In this document: one piece after another, positions 7,594 through 14,563 of the stretch
Position numbering within the stretch: position 1 is the stretch's first letter
Layout: each line of letters begins with the position of its first letter
Assembly: GCA_910578605.1 (NCBI GenBank)
Contig: CAJTQG010000054.1
Location: 1 to 19,122 of the forward strand
Origin: an uncultured Lachnospiraceae bacterium
GTDB lineage: Bacteria > Bacillota > Clostridia > Lachnospirales > Lachnospiraceae
Length of the DNA stretch: 19,122 nucleotides
Reading direction: 5' to 3'
Notes under the pieces: generated by a model
Seen by the model: only the letters and a program-made list of their open reading frames with translations
What the model was told of the DNA's origin: nothing
Databases searched by the model: none
Position numbers and translations under genes: made by a program

Positions 7594-7631
7594 AAAAAGC
7601 CAATTTGATACAGATTCAAATTGGCTTTTTC
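7594..7631. terminator. Strong bidirectional terminator after metY
   Basis: AAAAAGCCAATTTGA (7594-7608) and TCAAATTGGCTTTTT (7616-7630) form a perfect 15-bp stem with a 7-nt loop. The T-run on the plus strand and the A-run that becomes U on the minus strand let it serve both metY and the converging LacI-type gene. Confidence 0.92.
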
Positions 7632-7721
7632 TTGTGCAGGAAAGTTTTTATGATACAGGAAATATTCTTTGCAGATGTGGATAGATGAGAAAAATAGGTA
7701 GCTGGCTGGGGTTATCAAGTA

Positions 7722-8768
7722 TTAAATTCCTTTGGAATTAAGATAGTTTTTTTCTTTTAGGTTGGGGGGACAGCTATCTCTGACAATCAGCCTTGGGGGA
7801 AATTCTACCCGAAGTGTTTCAAGATGATAACCGCTAATTCTGTCCGTCAGTATTTTTAATGCCATATGTGCCATTTCATTTCTAGGAATATGGATGGTAG
7901 TCAGCATTGGTTTTGTAGTTCCGCTTTCATCAATATCATCAATAGAAATAATGGCAAACTGTTCCCGCAACTTTTTAGGATAAGTTTTTAGTGCATCTAG
8001 CACTCCAATGGCTGTAATATCATTTGCGCATAAAAGGGCAGTGGCACAAGGGTGCTCCTGCTCCTTCTTGATAGATTGGAAAAGCTGGTTGGCGGCATGA
8101 AATCCGCTTTCTTTTGTCTGGTCTGTAGAAAAAATAATAGAATGATTAAATGGAATATGGTGTTCCATCAATGCCCTGCAATATCCTACATACCGGCTTT
8201 CATAGGAACAATCACCGATATAGGCTATGGAAGTATGATGATGTTCTAGCAAATATTCTACTGCCATATGAGCTGCTTTTTCGCCGTCACATAATATTTC
8301 ATCAATTTCATAGGAGGAGGCATTGCGCCAGATGCCGATTATATTTTTTGTTTTTTTCTTCAGCGTCTGCACATATTCTAGGGGACATCTTCCTAATATA
8401 ATAAATCCTTGATTTGCCTGAATGGGAGGAAGTTTATCCTGCAGTGTTAATGTGCCGGCAATTACATAGCTGTTTTTAAAAATATGATTTTGCAGACAGC
8501 GGTATAATTCGTAAAAAAATGGGTCATCGTTTAGATTAGATATTCTTCCAAGTACAATATAAAAAGAATATTGGGGTATACTTTGTACAGAGGCTCCTTT
8601 TTTTAAAGCTTTTGCGGAGGAATTGGGAACATATTGAATTTGTTGTGCAGCCGCCCAAATTTTATCCTTCACCTCCTGGCTGGCACAGGAGGAGGATGTA
8701 TTGTTTAACACGCGGGATACGGTAGATATGGATGTTCCTGTCATTTGTGCTATTTTTTTCAGGGACAT
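7722..8768 (-). CDS. LacI/GalR-family transcriptional regulator
   Basis: DNA-binding repressor with an effector-sensing domain, 348 residues. The N-terminus MSLKKIAQMTGTSISTVSRVL is a textbook LacI helix-turn-helix, followed by the hinge helix NSSAKALKKG (about 49-58). The rest is a periplasmic-binding-like core with CDGEKAAHMAVEYLL, IAYIGD, CANDITAIG and the closing SIDDID and TTIHIPRNEMAHMA segments. ATG 8768 is chosen because AGGAG (plus-strand 8776-8780) lies 7 nt upstream on the minus strand. An extension up to 8873 stays open but has no ribosome site and would cover the operators. It diverges from the SsuABC-like operon, and LacI-type operators lie between and around the two genes, so it probably controls that importer and itself. 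Effector unknown. Confidence 0.9.
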   Translation of the reverse strand: MSLKKIAQMTGTSISTVSRVLNNTSSSCASQEVKDKIWAAAQQIQYVPNSSAKALKKGASVQSIPQYSFYIVLGRISNLNDDPFFYELYRCLQNHIFKNSYVIAGTLTLQDKLPPIQANQGFIILGRCPLEYVQTLKKKTKNIIGIWRNASSYEIDEILCDGEKAAHMAVEYLLEHHHTSIAYIGDCSYESRYVGYCRALMEHHIPFNHSIIFSTDQTKESGFHAANQLFQSIKKEQEHPCATALLCANDITAIGVLDALKTYPKKLREQFAIISIDDIDESGTTKPMLTTIHIPRNEMAHMALKILTDRISGYHLETLRVEFPPRLIVRDSCPPNLKEKNYLNSKGI

Positions 8769-8785
8769 AATCATTCTCCTTTCAT

Positions 8786-8798
8786 GACAAACGGTTTC
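8786..8798 (-). promoter_or_regulatory. Weak third LacI-type operator before the regulator gene
   Basis: On the minus strand GAAACCGTTTGTC matches the GAAAACGTTTGCG sites at 10 of 13 positions. It lies just upstream of the regulator's ribosome binding site (8776-8780), a position suited to autorepression. Confidence 0.4.
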
Positions 8799-8827
8799 TT
8801 CTGTTTGAAAGCTGTGAAAACAGTTGT

Positions 8828-8842
8828 GAAAACGTTTGCGTA
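8828..8842 (+). promoter_or_regulatory. LacI-type operator O1
   Basis: GAAAACGTTTGCGTA, a near-palindrome centred on CG, identical over 15 bp to the copy at 9004-9018. It sits just upstream of the importer's -35 hexamer (8851). LacI/GalR proteins favour such CG-centred operators. It also fits a CcpA cre site with about one mismatch, so global carbon control is an alternative. Confidence 0.7.
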
Positions 8843-8850
8843 TTTTCTTG

Positions 8851-8879
8851 TTGAAAATTGGAAATAATTTCATTATAAT
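8851..8879 (+). promoter_or_regulatory. Promoter of the SsuABC-like operon
   Basis: TTGAAA (8851-8856), 17-bp spacer, TATAAT (8874-8879). Predicted start near 8886, giving a leader of about 88 nt. O1 abuts its upstream side and O2 lies about 120 bp downstream of the start. Confidence 0.8.
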
Positions 8880-8973
8880 TTTCTAAGAGTTCAGCAGAAA
8901 AATAAAATAAACATGGTTGCTGCTGAGTTATAATCATATTATACTATTATTTAATGAGAAAGGAAATAAAAAA

Positions 8974-10032
8974 ATGAAAATGAATCAAATTAAAAAGCAA
9001 AACGAAAACGTTTGCGTAAAAAACAGGAACAAAACGAAAGTAAAACTTTTTTCGGTAATGTCTGCTTTATTGCTTTGTCTTATGGCTTCTTTTCTTACCG
9101 GATGTTCTAGTGAAAAGGATGGCAACACTGTTGTGAAAGATGGAAAAAAACAAGTGCGTATCGGCTATTTTCCAAATGTTAATCATGCCCAGGGAATGAT
9201 TGTTAAAAATCAGAAGCTGATGGAAAAAGAATTAGGTGATGAGTATGAGATATCATGGGTTGCTTTTAATGCGGGACCTGCAGAGGTAGAAGCTTTGTTT
9301 GCAGGGGAAATTGATATGGGATATATCGGACCAGTTCCAGCTATCACTGCTAATGTAAACAGCAATGGGGATTACAAAATTATTGCGGGTGGTGCTAACG
9401 GCGGCGAGGCGCTGATTGGTGCAAAAGGAGTAGATTCAAGTTCAGAAGGATTAAAGGGAAAGAAAATTGCAGTTCCACAGAAAGGAAATACCCAGCATTT
9501 ATCATTGCTTGCTCTGTTAGATAAAAAGGAACTTGAGGTGGGAACGGATGATGATAAGGTAGAAGTGGTGGAGGCAGAAAATGCGGATATTTTAAATTTG
9601 CTCAACCAAGGCGCTGTGGAGGCCGCTTTAATTCCTGAACCATGGATATCCATTTTACTGCAGGATGAGGAGGTTCAGTTGCTGCACAATTATGATGATA
9701 TTTGGCAGGAGGGCGGAAATCCTACAAGTGCGGTAATTGGCAATGAGGATTACCTAAAGGAGAATAATAAAGTATATGAAGCGTTTATGAAGGCACACAA
9801 GCAGGCCACAGAATATATAGAGAACAATAAAGGTGAAGCAATTGAGCTTGTCAGACAGGAAATGAAGGATGTGACAGGCAAGGAGTTGGACAAGGAGGTA
9901 TTGGAGACAGCCTTCCAACGCATGGAATTTTCTGTTGAGCCAAATCAGGATAAAATCTTAGCATTTGCAGGTTTGAGCAAGCAGGAGGGCTTTATCAAAA
10001 AAGAGCCGCAGGATTTGTTTTATCAAAAGTAA
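8974..10032 (+). CDS. Lipoprotein substrate-binding protein, SsuA/TauA (NMT1-like) type
   Basis: Membrane-anchored solute-binding protein of an ABC importer for sulfonate-, nitrate- or related anion-like substrates; the exact ligand cannot be read. 352 residues. The signal peptide has an unusually long polar N-region (1-23), then a hydrophobic core and lipobox LTGC with acylated Cys44. The mature part begins VRIGYFPNVNHAQGM and has EVEALFAGEIDMGYIGPVPAI, GKKIAVPQKGNTQH and ALIPEPW, typical of the SsuA/NMT1-like fold. ATG 8974 follows AAAGGA (8959-8964) by 9 nt. An earlier in-frame start at 8917 lacks a ribosome site. Codons 10-15 contain the second operator copy, which may explain the odd N-region. 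First gene of a three-gene importer operon. Confidence 0.88.
   Translation: MKMNQIKKQNENVCVKNRNKTKVKLFSVMSALLLCLMASFLTGCSSEKDGNTVVKDGKKQVRIGYFPNVNHAQGMIVKNQKLMEKELGDEYEISWVAFNAGPAEVEALFAGEIDMGYIGPVPAITANVNSNGDYKIIAGGANGGEALIGAKGVDSSSEGLKGKKIAVPQKGNTQHLSLLALLDKKELEVGTDDDKVEVVEAENADILNLLNQGAVEAALIPEPWISILLQDEEVQLLHNYDDIWQEGGNPTSAVIGNEDYLKENNKVYEAFMKAHKQATEYIENNKGEAIELVRQEMKDVTGKELDKEVLETAFQRMEFSVEPNQDKILAFAGLSKQEGFIKKEPQDLFYQK
9002..9017 (+). promoter_or_regulatory. LacI-type operator O2 inside the lipoprotein gene
   Basis: ACGAAAACGTTTGCGT lies within codons 10-15 of the binding-protein gene. It is the reverse complement of the known E. coli PurR-type consensus ACGCAAACGTTTTCGT and shares 15 identical bases with O1. 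Centre-to-centre spacing from O1 is 176 bp, suitable for DNA looping or a transcription roadblock. Confidence 0.7.
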
Positions 10033-10072
10033 TAGGAATGGAGTAAATACGGTATCTGTAAAAGGAGGATAT

Positions 10073-10828
10073 ATGTTAAGTCTGAATGGTGTTGAAAAAA
10101 CTTATGCAAACACAGGGAAGGTGGTATTGAAGGATATCAACCTGCAAATTCAAGAAGGAGAATTTATATGTATGGTTGGTCCTTCCGGCTCCGGCAAATC
10201 AACATTGCTGAACTGCATTGCAGGACTTGAACTGCCTACAAAGGGTGAGATTCTTTTAGACGGTGAACCCATTAAAAAGCCAGGGGCGGACAGAGTAGTT
10301 ATGTTTCAGGAATCTGCATTATTTCCATGGTTAAATGTAGTGGAAAATGTAAAGTTTGGTATGAAAATGATTGGCATTGATGCAAAGGAACAAAAGGACA
10401 GAGCTATGCACTATTTGGAGATGGTGCATATGGCTGACTATTCCCGCTATGCTGTCTCCCATTTGTCAGGTGGTATGAAGCAGAGGGTACAGCTTGCCCG
10501 TGCTCTGGCTATGGATAGTCGTATATTGCTCATGGATGAGCCTTTTAGTGCATTGGACAAACAGACGACTAATATTTTGAGGGATGAGGTAGAACGGATT
10601 TGGGAGGAGACAAATAAAACTATTTTATTTATCACACACAGTGTGGAGGAGGCAGTGTTTTTTGCCAATCGAATCTATCTTATGTCGGCAAAAAGCCATA
10701 CGATAGCAAAAACATACGAGATTGATTTGCAGCGTCCAAGACATATTGAGCAAAAAGAATTTTTGGAGATCCGCAGGGAGATATTAGAAGAAATTCGACT
10801 GCAGATGGCAGATTCCCAGTCTGCGTAA
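10073..10828 (+). CDS. ABC transporter ATP-binding protein, SsuB/TauB type
   Basis: Cytoplasmic ATPase driving the importer, 251 residues, usual length. Walker A GPSGSGKST (36-44), Q-loop MFQESALFPW (Gln79), signature LSGGM (131-135), Walker B ILLMDEP (151-157), D-loop SALD and H-loop His189 in FITHS are all intact. The signature followed by KQRVQLARAL and the MDEPFSALD context are typical of the nitrate/sulfonate/taurine ATPase family. A strong AAAGGAGG site precedes ATG 10073. It sits 40 bp after the binding protein and 45 bp before the permease, in one operon. Confidence 0.94.
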   Translation: MLSLNGVEKTYANTGKVVLKDINLQIQEGEFICMVGPSGSGKSTLLNCIAGLELPTKGEILLDGEPIKKPGADRVVMFQESALFPWLNVVENVKFGMKMIGIDAKEQKDRAMHYLEMVHMADYSRYAVSHLSGGMKQRVQLARALAMDSRILLMDEPFSALDKQTTNILRDEVERIWEETNKTILFITHSVEEAVFFANRIYLMSAKSHTIAKTYEIDLQRPRHIEQKEFLEIRREILEEIRLQMADSQSA

Positions 10829-10873
10829 ATACTGCATGGAAGAAAAGTAAAATCGGAAATGGAGGAAGGGAAA

Positions 10874-11653
10874 GTGAAGGAAAAAGGAAAAAAGACTTAT
10901 CTGTGGATACTTATTTGTATTTTGTTTTATGCGGCATTGATTGGATTATGGTACATGGTATATGTAATAGGCGTAGAAAAAATGAACTTGTGGAAGCCCT
11001 ATGCATTTCCAAGCCCGTCGGGAGTGTGGGAGACATTGAAAAGACTGATTGAGAGCAATGAATTGTTGGAGGCTGTGACTTCTAGCTTGCTGCTTGGTCT
11101 GACAGGATATGTAGTTGCCGTTTTGATTGGAGGAATATTTGGTTTAGTGTTTGTATTTATACCTGTAGTATCAAAGCTTCTTAGGCCAATCTTTATGGGA
11201 ATACAAACTTTGCCAAGTGTGTGTTGGGTACCTTTTGCTATTTTATGGTTTGGTTTGGAGAAGGAGGCTGTGCTCTTTGTTGTAGTTATGGGAGCTGCCT
11301 TTGGAATTGCCCTCTCAGTGGAAAGCAGCATTGCCAATATTCCGCCCATTTATGCCAAGGCGGCAAAAACAATGGGAGCAAAGGGCACAGCTTTATTTTT
11401 TAAGGTGGTGCTGCCGGCGGCAATGCCCCAATTAGTAAGTGGTCTGCGCCAAGGCTGGTCTTTTGCTTGGCGGGCTCTAATGTCAGGTGAAGTAATGACG
11501 GCATCAGCAGGACTTGGCTATACATTAATGATGGGACGAAGCATGGCAGATATCAACCAGGTAACACTTGTTATTTTAGTGATTATTTTAGTGGGAGTCA
11601 TTATTGATAAGTGCTTCTTCAATTTTATAGAAAATAGAGTAAAATATCATTAA
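10874..11653 (+). CDS. ABC transporter permease, SsuC/TauC type
   Basis: Inner-membrane channel subunit, about 259 residues with five to six hydrophobic segments (first about residues 8-30). The EAA-type loop contacting the ATPase is visible near the middle of the C-terminal half, in AAKTMGAKGTALFFKVVLPAAMPQLVSGLRQG. The tail SFAWRALMSGEVMTASAGLGY is typical of SsuC/TauC permeases. GTG 10874 is chosen because GGAGG (10861-10865) lies 8 nt upstream. An in-frame ATG at 10859 overlaps that site and has none of its own. Last gene of the importer operon. No sulfonate monooxygenase (SsuD, TauD) is nearby, as expected for an anaerobe, so the substrate stays open. Confidence 0.93.
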   Translation: MKEKGKKTYLWILICILFYAALIGLWYMVYVIGVEKMNLWKPYAFPSPSGVWETLKRLIESNELLEAVTSSLLLGLTGYVVAVLIGGIFGLVFVFIPVVSKLLRPIFMGIQTLPSVCWVPFAILWFGLEKEAVLFVVVMGAAFGIALSVESSIANIPPIYAKAAKTMGAKGTALFFKVVLPAAMPQLVSGLRQGWSFAWRALMSGEVMTASAGLGYTLMMGRSMADINQVTLVILVIILVGVIIDKCFFNFIENRVKYH

Positions 11654-11672
11654 ATCATTTTTAAAATAATTC

Positions 11673-11695
11673 TTGCATCCAAATAAAGGATGTAA
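11673..11695 (+). terminator. Hairpin after the importer operon
   Basis: TTGCATCC (11673-11680) pairs with GGATGTAA (11688-11695) across a 7-nt loop, with one G-U pair. There is no T-tract after it. A second match, GGATGCAA at 11757-11764, could pair with the same left arm and form an alternative structure next to the following gene's start. Terminator role uncertain. Confidence 0.35.
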
Positions 11696-11781
11696 AGTGA
11701 AAGAGATTTTGCAAAATTACGATTTCTTCCTCTGTCTGCTGCATAACATAAAGTAAGGATGCAACAGGATGTGGGTTGAAA

Positions 11782-12552
11782 ATGGTGATTTTTGCAGAAA
11801 AAAAGAGAAAAGCGAGAGAAGCACTGCACAAAATGACATGGAGGGAAAAGGATAAGAAGACAGAGGAAATACTTGTCCCTCTTGGATTGTTCTATGATAA
11901 GAGAAGAGATATTATCTGTGAACTGATGAATGACAAAAGTACAGAGAAAAGTGTAGGGATGTCATCTGGAAATGGAGATTACGAAACAATCCCTTTTTTG
12001 TATAAACATTTCTGGTGGAAGATTCACTTAGAAAAGGGACAGTATGGTGTGGCGTCAGGGGGAAAGCTGACAGTGGAGCCTGAAAATACTCAGGAGAGGC
12101 TGTGGGTTGGCTTTGCTCTGCGAAGATATGGTAAAATATTGTTTATCCAAAAGGGCTATGAAAGTAAGATAACGGGTTTTCTTTTAGGGAATTGGTCCCG
12201 TAAGAAAAATTTGTCAATGGATGTGGAGATTACATTTCCCAATATGGATATGTGCGATGCTTTTTTAGAAGGGTTGTATAACGTTGGTTATACCAGAGAA
12301 AAATGCCGAATTATAGGAAATACCGTATATTTTTCTTTTGATAAATCCCAGTCAGCCAGACAGGAGGAAAAAGGGAAAGAAAATAGAAGTTGGTCCCAGA
12401 CGGCGGTACAATGGAGCAATAGAGTTCATTGTAAGCTTTTTATGAGAAAAACAAGATGTTTTAAAGGAACTATGGACCGACTTATGTATTATAAGGAAAT
12501 TTACCCCTGCTTGTATGCAAGTTTTTTAGGGCAGTTTGGAATCAAAAAATAA
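11782..12552 (+). CDS. DUF4474-like protein
   Basis: Function unknown. About 256 residues, basic, no signal peptide or membrane segment. The core resembles the DUF4474 domain common in Clostridia. Visible blocks are VPLGLFYDKRRDII (about 33-46), a WKIHLEKGQYGVASGG segment (about 80-96), ITGFLLGNWSRKKNLSMDVEITFPN (split around residues 133-157) and an IGNTVYFSFDK strand (about 178-188). A Trp/Arg-rich C-terminus follows. The match is from memory of the family pattern, not a search. The start is uncertain: ATG 11782 is chosen, but TTG 11776 and GTG 11785 are in frame and the ribosome site (AGGA, 11766-11769) is weak. It lies between the importer operon and the spore-coat unit with no clear link to either. 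Confidence 0.7.
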   Translation: MVIFAEKKRKAREALHKMTWREKDKKTEEILVPLGLFYDKRRDIICELMNDKSTEKSVGMSSGNGDYETIPFLYKHFWWKIHLEKGQYGVASGGKLTVEPENTQERLWVGFALRRYGKILFIQKGYESKITGFLLGNWSRKKNLSMDVEITFPNMDMCDAFLEGLYNVGYTREKCRIIGNTVYFSFDKSQSARQEEKGKENRSWSQTAVQWSNRVHCKLFMRKTRCFKGTMDRLMYYKEIYPCLYASFLGQFGIKK

Positions 12553-12584
12553 ACATATCAATATAATTTATTCCTAATAAATTG

Positions 12585-12615
12585 GAATATTTTATGGAAA
12601 AGCTGTTCATACTTT
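12585..12615 (+). promoter_or_regulatory. Candidate sigma-E-type sporulation promoter
   Basis: GAATATT (12585-12591) followed 16 bp later by CATACTTT (12608-12615). This resembles the Bacillus sigma-E pattern (ATA element, 16-18 bp, CATACAnT) with one -10 mismatch. It is placed about 50 bp before the coat unit, where a mother-cell promoter would be expected. Visual match only. Confidence 0.4.
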
Positions 12616-12668
12616 TAATGTAAAAATTTATAGAGGCAATGAAATATGCTTCGGAATGGAGGAAAAGT

Positions 12669-12854
12669 ATGTCCAACTTATCAGAATTAGAGCTTCAGAA
12701 TCTTCGTCATCTTATCGGCGGCTATGAAACAAGTCATTGCAAAATGAATGCCTATGCACAGCAATCACAGGATGCACAGGTAAAGCAGTTTTTTGCGAAG
12801 GCAGCACAATCTGCAATGCAGAATAAACAGGATTTAATGCAGTTTTTAAGTTAA
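12669..12854 (+). CDS. Small CotF-partner, spore-coat-associated protein
   Basis: 61 residues, MSNLSELELQNLRHLIGG... with HIGH-helix, Gln-rich content and no signal peptide. In Clostridia such short proteins are commonly encoded next to a CotF-type coat gene, as here. ATG 12669 is chosen because GGAGG (12658-12662) lies 6 nt upstream. An upstream in-frame ATG at 12639 has no good ribosome site and would add ten unlike residues. Probably co-transcribed with the next gene, 84 bp on, from the candidate sigma-E promoter. Coat assignment rests on pairing and overall resemblance. Confidence 0.75.
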   Translation: MSNLSELELQNLRHLIGGYETSHCKMNAYAQQSQDAQVKQFFAKAAQSAMQNKQDLMQFLS

Positions 12855-12938
12855 TAAGCTTCAAAAACAGGTTGATGAAAATTCAGCAGATTAAAAAATG
12901 TGAAATTCAAAAAGCAATGAGAAAGGAAGAATAGAAAA

Positions 12939-13193
12939 ATGGATGAGAAGACAATGGTAGCAGATTCCTTGGAATCTATTAATTCAGAATTAGAAAAATT
13001 TGGCAATATGATTGCTCAGACCGAAAATCAGGAATTGAAGCAGAAGCTGAAGATGATTAGAAATCAATGTGAAATGTCACAGGAAGAATTATATCAGATT
13101 GCCAGAAGTAAAAGCTATTATGTTCCGGCTGCAAAGGCAACCCAGGAGGAAGTAGCACACGTAAAATCCTTATTTACTCAGAAAATGATGTAG
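12939..13193 (+). CDS. Spore coat protein, CotF family
   Basis: 84-residue helical protein that would sit in the spore coat, made in the mother cell. It has the CotF-family pattern: an N-terminal MDEKTMVADSLESINSEL helix, IRNQCEMSQEELYQIARSK (about 46-64), YYVPAAKATQEEV (about 65-77). The family usually has the same tyrosine-rich YYxPA turn. AAAGGAAG upstream gives a ribosome site. A strong terminator starts 25 bp after the stop, so this is the end of a two-gene unit. Its presence is the best evidence that the organism sporulates. Confidence 0.88.
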   Translation: MDEKTMVADSLESINSELEKFGNMIAQTENQELKQKLKMIRNQCEMSQEELYQIARSKSYYVPAAKATQEEVAHVKSLFTQKMM

Positions 13194-13218
13194 AGTTTTG
13201 TATACACAATGCAAAACT

Positions 13219-13255
13219 AAAAGACTGTCTCAAAATGTGGGGCAGTCTTTTTTTT
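13219..13255 (+). terminator. Rho-independent terminator after the coat unit
   Basis: AAAAGACTG (13219-13227) pairs with CAGTCTTTT (13243-13251). The stem extends inward with TCTC/GGGG including wobbles, and the T-run continues to 13255. Confidence 0.9.
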
Positions 13256-13386
13256 AGAAAATGGTGCCCTATACAATATCAATAAAGCGTCTCTAGCTCA
13301 CTTTCTCCTCTATTTGTTGTGGAAATTATATCCAAGTGGAGGTATAATAAGAATACATGTAATTTATGATATGTATTTGCTATGAA

Positions 13387-13401
13387 AGAGTGCAAAACTC
13401 T
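13387..13401 (+). other. Small hairpin in the 13256-13480 spacer
   Basis: AGAGT-GCAAA-ACTCT is a 5-bp stem with a 5-nt loop. The spacer also has a TATAAT at 13343-13348 without a well-spaced -35. No gene can be supported in this roughly 225-bp stretch on either strand. Confidence 0.3.
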
Positions 13402-13480
13402 ATGAATTTGTTTGTGCTGACAATGTTGGCGGGAATGAAAGGTTGAAGAGAAATGTAAAAATAATATTAAGAAAGGAAAA

Positions 13481-13543
13481 ATGCTGGCTGTCCTTTTTTT
13501 AACCAATTTTTTGGGCAGTATTGGCATAGGTAGTACAATATGA
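13481..13543 (+). CDS. 20-codon hydrophobic ORF coupled to the DUF4253 gene
   Basis: ATG 13481 follows AAAGGA (13472-13476) at short spacing and encodes MLAVLFLTNFLGSIGIGSTI. Its TGA (13541-13543) overlaps the ATG (13540-13542) of the next gene as ATGA, and that gene has no ribosome binding site of its own. This layout suggests translational coupling or a short leader peptide. The hydrophobic sequence could also be a tiny membrane peptide. Without codon-conservation data it may be a chance ORF. Confidence 0.4.
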   Translation: MLAVLFLTNFLGSIGIGSTI

Positions 13544-14301
13544 GTGAAAAAGAGTACAAGGAGACAACGAAAAAAATAATGGAAAAGGTAGGCTGTAAAT
13601 GTCAGGTATTTACAAAAGATAATACGGACCAGGAAGTAGAAAAAGCTTATTTTGAGGCATTAGAGCGAGGAAAGAGGGAGGGATTTTATCCTGTCATTGT
13701 AACTTCTGATGATACTTTAGAGGAATGGTTTGGGATTTTGGAGGATGAGGATGTTTATTCTAAGGAGGAGGTGTTAAATTCAGAGGATGCAAAGCAGGAC
13801 GGCAAAAAATATTTAGAGCAGCGTTTTAATGAATATGCAGAGGATTATGAGGATATGGGGTTAGATATGGAGGAAGAGATGTTAGAAGAAATGTTAGAGG
13901 AGATGGATGAAATTGAAGGGTTGGAGCATTTTATAGCATACCAGAGCTATGATCATGATGGAATAGAAGAGGTAATGCTGTTTGAAATCCCTGTCAAGAA
14001 TCCGTGGGAAATTCCTGCATGGCTGCCAATGGGAGGTTGGAATGAGTGTCCTTGCGCTGAGGAAATGATTGCTGTTGCCAAATATTGGTATGAAAAATAT
14101 GGGGCAGTAATCGCGACAGTTTCCCATGACACGTTGGAGTTCTATGTGGAGAAATGTGTGTCGGATAGCGAGCAGGCAATGGAATTGGCAAAGGAGCAAT
14201 ATAGCTTTTGTCCCGATTGTGTAGATCAGGGTGTTGGGACAATTGGGCGATTGCGTGATGCTCTTGAGTCTTCTCATGTATGGTTTTTCTGGTGGGATTA
14301 A
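13540..14301 (+). CDS. DUF4253 domain protein
   Basis: Function unknown. 253 residues, very acidic, no signal peptide. The N-terminal half (1-145) has a Glu/Asp-rich helical run (about 95-135, MEEEMLEEMLEEMDE). The C-terminal part (about 150-253) fits DUF4253: VKNPWEIPAWLPMGGWNECP, YWYEKYGAV, SHDTLEFYV, AKEQYSFCPDCVDQG and a WFFWWD end. The start at ATG 13540 has no Shine-Dalgarno and overlaps the stop of a 20-codon ORF, so coupled translation is likely. The next Met (13579) has AAGGAG but at a long 15-nt gap. A weak terminator follows. No partner gene gives a clue. Confidence 0.85.
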   Translation: MSEKEYKETTKKIMEKVGCKCQVFTKDNTDQEVEKAYFEALERGKREGFYPVIVTSDDTLEEWFGILEDEDVYSKEEVLNSEDAKQDGKKYLEQRFNEYAEDYEDMGLDMEEEMLEEMLEEMDEIEGLEHFIAYQSYDHDGIEEVMLFEIPVKNPWEIPAWLPMGGWNECPCAEEMIAVAKYWYEKYGAVIATVSHDTLEFYVEKCVSDSEQAMELAKEQYSFCPDCVDQGVGTIGRLRDALESSHVWFFWWD

Positions 14302-14303
14302 TT

Positions 14304-14330
14304 GCCATATTACCTTATGGCCTTTATTTC
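14304..14330 (+). terminator. Probable terminator after the DUF4253 gene
   Basis: GCCATA (14304-14309) and TATGGC (14316-14321) form a 6-bp stem with a 6-nt loop, followed by CTTTATTTCTT. Short but correctly placed. The rest of the spacer to 14563 is AT-rich with no recognisable gene or clear promoter. Confidence 0.6.
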
Positions 14331-14563
14331 TTCATGCAAATTTACATAAAATAGTTCTTAGTTCTATATATAGTGGTACAAAGGCTAAGAAAATACAGGA
14401 TTTTTGCCGATGTAATAAATATTAAGATAATACAATATCATTATGAAACATCAAACAAATGTTGTTTATAAGGTAAGGGATATGTTATCTTTATAGATGT
14501 ATAGTCAATATATAAAAGAATGGATTCGAATAGGTAATTTCAAGGAAGAACGGAGGGATTGGT

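Noticed and set aside
8828..8842. Reading the operator as a plain CcpA cre site.
   Set aside because: It is possible with about one mismatch, but a divergent LacI gene, a matching copy 176 bp away and a third weaker copy favour the local regulator. Kept as an alternative.
8769..8873. A 35-residue N-terminal extension of the LacI-type regulator.
   Set aside because: It has no ribosome binding site, would precede the standard helix-turn-helix start, and would overlap operator sequence. The ATG at 8768 has AGGAG at 7 nt.
12639..12668. An earlier start for the small coat-partner gene.
   Set aside because: It lacks a ribosome site and adds ten residues not expected for the family; GGAGG before 12669 supports the later start.
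13470..13500. Terminator-like AAAGGA / TCCTTT followed by T-run before the DUF4253 gene.
   Set aside because: The stem is only 6 bp with a long loop and overlaps the ribosome site and codons of the short ORF; termination cannot be argued.
13279..13527. An 82-codon minus-strand frame in the spacer before the DUF4253 gene.
   Set aside because: No ribosome binding site, low-complexity hydrophobic composition, no family resemblance, and it overlaps terminator-proximal and leader sequence.
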